Source: Isohypsibius dastychi
Lineage: Eukaryota; Tardigrada; Eutardigrada; Parachela; Isohypsibiidae
Reading direction: 5' to 3'
Length of the DNA stretch: 60,638 nt
Assembly: GCA_034696485.1 (NCBI GenBank)
Contig: JAQIWT010000020.1
Location: 1 to 60,638 of the forward strand
Numbering within the stretch: position 1 is the first letter of the stretch; each line of letters begins with the position of its first letter. A program made the translations under genes and the position numbers. Below the pieces are notes generated by a model, which was given only the letters and a program-made list of their open reading frames with translations, did no database searches and was not told the DNA's origin. Shown piece by piece: positions 56,386 through 60,638 of the stretch.

Positions 56386-59144
56386 CTGTCAGCCTCCACC
56401 TTAATTCAGATGAATAGAAATGCTGCGTCGAATCTGCCAATATCCACACACGCTTTAGCAGCAAGAGCATGCACATGGAGAGCGGTTAGGCGAGAAGGCA
56501 ATTTGGTGGGCCTGTCGATCCTCTCATGAGTATCTGTGAGTACCTATCAGCTGGATAGGGAATTTCCAGCCAGGTCTGGCAAAAGCCAGTGAGCATGTAA
56601 TGCCAAACAGAGCGACAAGCTCAGCCAAAAGGGCCCAAAACTTATCTACGAGCTTCGACACGTGATCAACATTCGTGTACTACATCTAATATATATCTTA
56701 GCCTTGGGCTAGACCATACAAGCGGTTTAGGACCGTCGGTACCAAAACCTGGTCGAAAAAAGCGATGCCAAGAATACCTAAATATTCTCGTGGAACCTGA
56801 AGAGATAAAGAATAGGAACCTTACTGCAGAACCCCGCAACTTGAATAAGCGCCGAGTTATCAAAGTCAAAAGGTTATTAAGGTGGAGAGATGTTGCGACG
56901 TCAAGAACAGGTCATTCTGATTTCGTTGAAAACAGCGTTTTTCACCAGCCCTCTCATTCCGGCGGTCAACAAAAAAATTCAACTGACCGTTTGACAACCG
57001 GTCGTCAGTCGGAAGAATTTTGTCCATTTGTCAATCTGGAGAATAAAAACATCTGTTTATCGTATCAGTGATGCATCATAATGCAAAAAGACTGGCTGGT
57101 AATTTTCCACTAAAGTACCACAATCTACCAAGAGAATACATAAAAACCAAAAAAAGTACCGGATTTAGGACGCGAATTCGTGAATCGCTCGAAAACAACG
57201 CGAGGTTGCAGAGCAGAAAACAAAATTCTGGTCATTCACCATTTACGGTTGCCAGAAAAACTTCCAGCGAAAAGAACCTAATCATCTCTATTCTTAAATC
57301 GAATTTATTCTGCTTTGACAGCATAGTCCAGGCTCTTCCTGGTTGAATTGGTTTCTTCCGTTCGCTCCAACGTATAACAAATGACGTTTCCGGATCAAGT
57401 TGCCCGTTAAACTTCCTTGTCTCGGTTCTGTTCCATAGACGTGTAGTTTTTCCACCTTCGTGTGGGAGTCTGTTATCAGATGGAACCCCAGGACAGCTAT
57501 TGCTTCGTGAGTGTCGGTGAATGCTGCTTTGAGCATCGCTTTGTGGCATGACGGGCGGGAGGCGGTGAAATACGCTGATGCAATCATAAAAAACAAATTG
57601 AAAATGATCATATTTAAAAGGTGTTTTCATTGTGGGTCGCTAACGGTCAGGTTGTTGACTGTCTAGTTTTTTCCGCAGCAGGCTGCTTTTGAATTTCTCG
57701 AGGCATTTCGTGAACCTAACCCGACCAGTCTTTGTGCGATTTTTTGGACCTACGAACGTTTTCTCTGGAAACTACGGAAAAACCACTGCATCAGAATTAG
57801 GTCAATTTTCCGTTATTGAACTGAATTAAACTCTCACGATGATGAACGGTTATTTCTGGAGGTGTCTCTGTCGCTGGAACTTCCGAAAATGCGATCTCTA
57901 GATTGGCTAGTTGAATTCGGATTGGCATCGCTTATGGGGCTAGTTTCTTGATTGGCTTTGCATATTCAAATTGACATCGCTAGTGGGACTGAGACCGGGA
58001 CGGATCAGTTTAGATAGAGACTTCTTCGATTCTTGAGTTTCCAAACGGTTGACTGTTCGCGAATTGACGGTTCCTTTCATCTGGGAATTTCAAAGAACAG
58101 TTCATACCGTTCCTGGATTAAGCTGAATTTCACAGAGTTTTTCGGAACAAATGTTCTTTTCTTCGAACATTACTCTTTCAATATTCACTCTTCAAGAACC
58201 ACTGGATCAGGCTGAGTAAGTGAGTCTTGCGATTTCTTTCTCCGTTGTCCAAGTCTTCCCGGTGAGGATCAAATCTCCTTTCCATCTCTGACACGGGGAA
58301 GCTAGATAAAATGAAAAATTTCACAATCTCGAATTCAACAGTAATGCGCTTAGATATGCATACACTCTCGAATATTTTTCCAAGATCAATAACTCCGGCT
58401 TGGAATGTTTTGTCGAGTTCACGGAGTTCTGCGTAAATATTCTCTCAAGTGCGTCAAGATAAAATGCAAATGTTTTGAAAAGCTCGACGCTAAAGTCTGT
58501 TTACAGTACAGCTGGTCATCCAGCGAGACTTATTTATTTGGGCGATAAGACGCATATGGATGAAGATTCTTTGACTTTATCTGCTCCCTCTCTCTTCTGA
58601 TCCCTCTGTTCGATGTTTAATCTGTTGAACATGACTTCACTAAACAAGAGCACACCGGTTTCTAATGGAAAATAAAAAAGTACCAGACTTCAGAGGTCAA
58701 ACTTAGAATCCAAACTTCATAACAAGAATTAAGATTTCAGAAATTGCATATGCTTCGTCAAGGGCTTTAGTAATCCGGCTCAGAGGAATGAGCCATGATA
58801 TATGAGCTCTGACTTGATAGTGTTCCGTTTGAGCCAAAAATCCCATCACAAGATGATGTACGCACTGTGTACTACGCTGGCTGTTCTGCATCGACACAGA
58901 CGACATTCACTTAGTCATAAAATTTCATAAAAATATAATTCTTCCCTTGGAAGTGCTATTTTGAATTTGAAACAAATGTACTTTTTGGGGAAGGAATTCT
59001 TCCAATAATGACTCGAAAAACCATCGGGTCAAGCTTAATTAATGTAAATATTTTTGTTTTTCAATTTTTCTCATTTTTGAATTTTGCGGGCGGACAATCA
59101 CGGAGAGCTTGTTTTGAATTTCGGGCTAAGACTTCAAAGTACTG

Positions 59145-59199
59145 TAGACTACACGGCAGGCATGTACCTAGGTAGTTCATGGTAGTGCAGTGTAGTCTA
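59145..59199. repeat. short hairpin with a 10 bp perfect stem
   Basis: TAGACTACAC at 59145-59154 pairs with GTGTAGTCTA at 59190-59199. The 35-base loop contains the palindrome TACCTAGGTA. Function unknown; it is too loosely paired to call a microRNA precursor. Confidence 0.5.
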
Positions 59200-59276
59200 T
59201 CTTCACACTTTAACCAGTACATCCTTGGCTGCTGCACCAAAGATATTACTATAGAATTACAAATGGAACACCCTCG

Positions 59277-59284
59277 TGACGTCA
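59277..59284. promoter_or_regulatory. CRE-like palindrome TGACGTCA
   Basis: A full match to the CREB/ATF consensus, about 1.1 kb upstream of the possible first exon at 60353. An 8 bp site occurs by chance about once per 65 kb, so this is weak evidence. Confidence 0.25.
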
Positions 59285-60352
59285 GTCGACGCCATCCAAC
59301 ATTGCGGTGAGTCATAAGCATACATCCACGCAAACGACGACGCAGCTTCTACGTTGGTGCTGTCGCTCGACAGTGTGTGAGTTGCATTTCGGCTTGCTCC
59401 GAAAAAGCAACTCAACTTGTGGCTCATTCATTTTTATAAGCAGGTTTTTGGCTCCTATCGAATCAATTTAATAAGAGAGAAATTTTTTTCCTATCATTTG
59501 TTGAGGTAAGAAACCCTTGAAGTTCGAACGATGCGTTTTGAACAGCGCCCAATAATCGGTGAAATTACTTTGTTAATCTCGATTCTGTACCATGTTAGAT
59601 CAGGAAGATTGTAGACAAGGGCAAGAAACTGAAAATGTGATACATCTAAACCCGTGAGGGACACATATGTTTAGAGAGAAATGCATTAAACGTGAGTTCT
59701 TTAATTAAAACTCAAAAACCGCTGAGAATATCAGCTACATTCAAATGTATGTCATTCGCACAAGAGAATAAGTGTTCTTTTGAAGCTGATTTCTTCGGTT
59801 TTATTTCATACCAAAACCTACACTGAATTCTTCGAACCATTTTTGTTGCTTTTGTCATTGAAGGTGATAGTCACAGCCGAGGAAGGCTTTTCGTAGGAGA
59901 TCTTTTAGGAAAGTTTCAACTTTCTCGATGGCATTAATAACTTTGTATCTTGATCTTAAATTTAAGAAGCAATCAAAATTAGATCATATCAAATATTGAA
60001 CTGCTGGATATTTTTGGATGTTTTACTCCTCTGTTATCAATTTCAAAATTTCTCTCTGCTTCCTTCAATCTCACGGGTTAAGATCGTATCAGCTCACTAG
60101 GCAAATACGGAGTTTCCTGCCCTTGTCTATGCTCCCGCCAATATTAATGGTGAACCTGTACGCTACTGGTTGACGTGACGTGTACACTGGCAACGTACTA
60201 GTTACGAAGCGTACCGTTGATTTCGTTTTAATTATCCATTTGATATTTTACGTTGAGCCCAACCGTGATCAAAACGTAAGAAAATTCTGTGGATCTAGCT
60301 ACTCTAGTTCACCGTGTGCGACTGCGAGAGGAAGGTCCTAAGGAGGATCGCG

Positions 60353-60392
60353 ATGTCGATGGAGATTTTTGATTTTCTTAGTTCGTGTTGTG
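60353..60392 (+). CDS. possible first coding exon of a gene running off the window
   Basis: ATG opens 13 codons (MSMEIFDFLSSCC) ending at a good donor G|GTAAGG. Nothing downstream in the remaining 246 bp continues it, so it cannot be confirmed. The Cys-Cys pair could be a lipidation site, but this is only a guess. Confidence 0.25.
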
Positions 60393-60638
60393 GTAAGGGT
60401 ACGTTCCGGACTGATGTGTAGTAGAAAAGTATCAATCAACTGATTTGCGTACGCAAGTTACAATCAATATTGGTGGAGACGTACAATGCTCTTGGTTAGA
60501 TCACGTGACTGGAGCGACCTCCCCAACCTCCATGGTATTATCCATCTCCTACATACTATCTGGCAGCGCTCGTGGCCAGATGGTACGAGCGTCGGACACC
60601 GCCGAGTCTGGCCAAGCGTGGTTGCAGGCGGCCTGGGT

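Larger units (their letters stand above)
56386..60352. other. gene-poor region, nothing recognised
   Basis: About 4 kb. Short frames on both strands (for example minus strand 57232-57630 and 59061-59333) carry no domain or family pattern I know. The only structured items are the hairpin at 59145-59199 and a palindromic TGACGTCA at 59277-59284. Confidence 0.45.

Noticed and set aside
57232-57630. 132-residue minus-strand open frame in the gene desert
   Set aside because: No recognisable motif; overlaps a different frame on the same strand with equal lack of support.
59145-59199. microRNA precursor at the 10 bp hairpin
   Set aside because: The stem is too short and the 35-base loop too open for a typical precursor.
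1-60638. CRISPR arrays, phage or bacterial operons, insertion sequences
   Set aside because: No regular direct-repeat arrays or prokaryotic gene packing; every confident gene has spliceosomal introns.

Overview
This is nuclear DNA from an animal, with about 20 intron-rich protein genes, one tRNA gene and no prokaryotic signature. Most introns are 50-66 bp with GT-AG ends. I rebuilt the gene models by hand from splice sites and reading phase; nearly every one closes to a whole number of codons at the length usual for its family. A kettin/Sallimus-type muscle protein with Ig domains and 'K-I-R-E-L-E' linkers points to an ecdysozoan. The compact introns, and an enlarged intracellular fatty-acid-binding-protein-like gene, would fit a tardigrade, but that is inference and the species is not proven.

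Layout. 0.1-7 kb: DDX49 RNA helicase (+), basigin/neuroplastin-like Ig protein (-), G-protein beta-5 (+). 8-15.3 kb: a small unidentified C-terminal exon, then a 16-exon short kettin-like gene (+). 15.7-20.8 kb: DJ-1/PARK7 (+), swiprosin/EFHD (+), ORMDL (-). 21.2-26.9 kb: delta-COP/ARCN1 (+), Na+/K+-ATPase beta (+), alpha-1,3-fucosyltransferase (+). 26.9-29.4 kb: a Frizzled receptor (-). 29.4-32.4 kb: mostly non-coding, with tRNA-Gln(CTG). 32.4-37.1 kb: Myb (+), ABHD16A lipase (+). 37.1-39.3 kb: FABP-like (-), SAP18 (-). 39.8-43.9 kb: HFM1/MER3 helicase (+). 44.4-51.8 kb: CNOT2 (+) and USO1/p115 (+). 52-54.7 kb: SAR1 (-) and AHA1 (-). 54.7-60.6 kb: about 6 kb with no recognisable gene, except a foldback/MITE-like element, a small hairpin and a possible first exon at the right edge.

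How the genes relate. There is no operon. Several products act in the early secretory pathway (SAR1 for COPII budding, USO1 for tethering, ARCN1 for COPI, ORMDL and ABHD16A in the ER, a Golgi fucosyltransferase), but co-regulation is not shown. Neighbours are tight: fucosyltransferase and Frizzled converge with 77 bp between stops, USO1 and SAR1 converge with 289 bp and apparently overlapping 3' ends, and SAP18 and HFM1 diverge from 563 bp.

Most notable observations: a Frizzled with all ten CRD cysteines and a PDZ-type C terminus but no KTxxxW motif; a Myb R3 repeat that seems to carry two compensating frameshifts; an in-frame mitochondrial-presequence-like extension upstream of DJ-1; a miniature kettin with a Gln-rich N terminus and two GC-AG introns; coding exons holding only the ATG in ARCN1 and Frizzled; and an inverted-repeat element in the right-hand gene desert.
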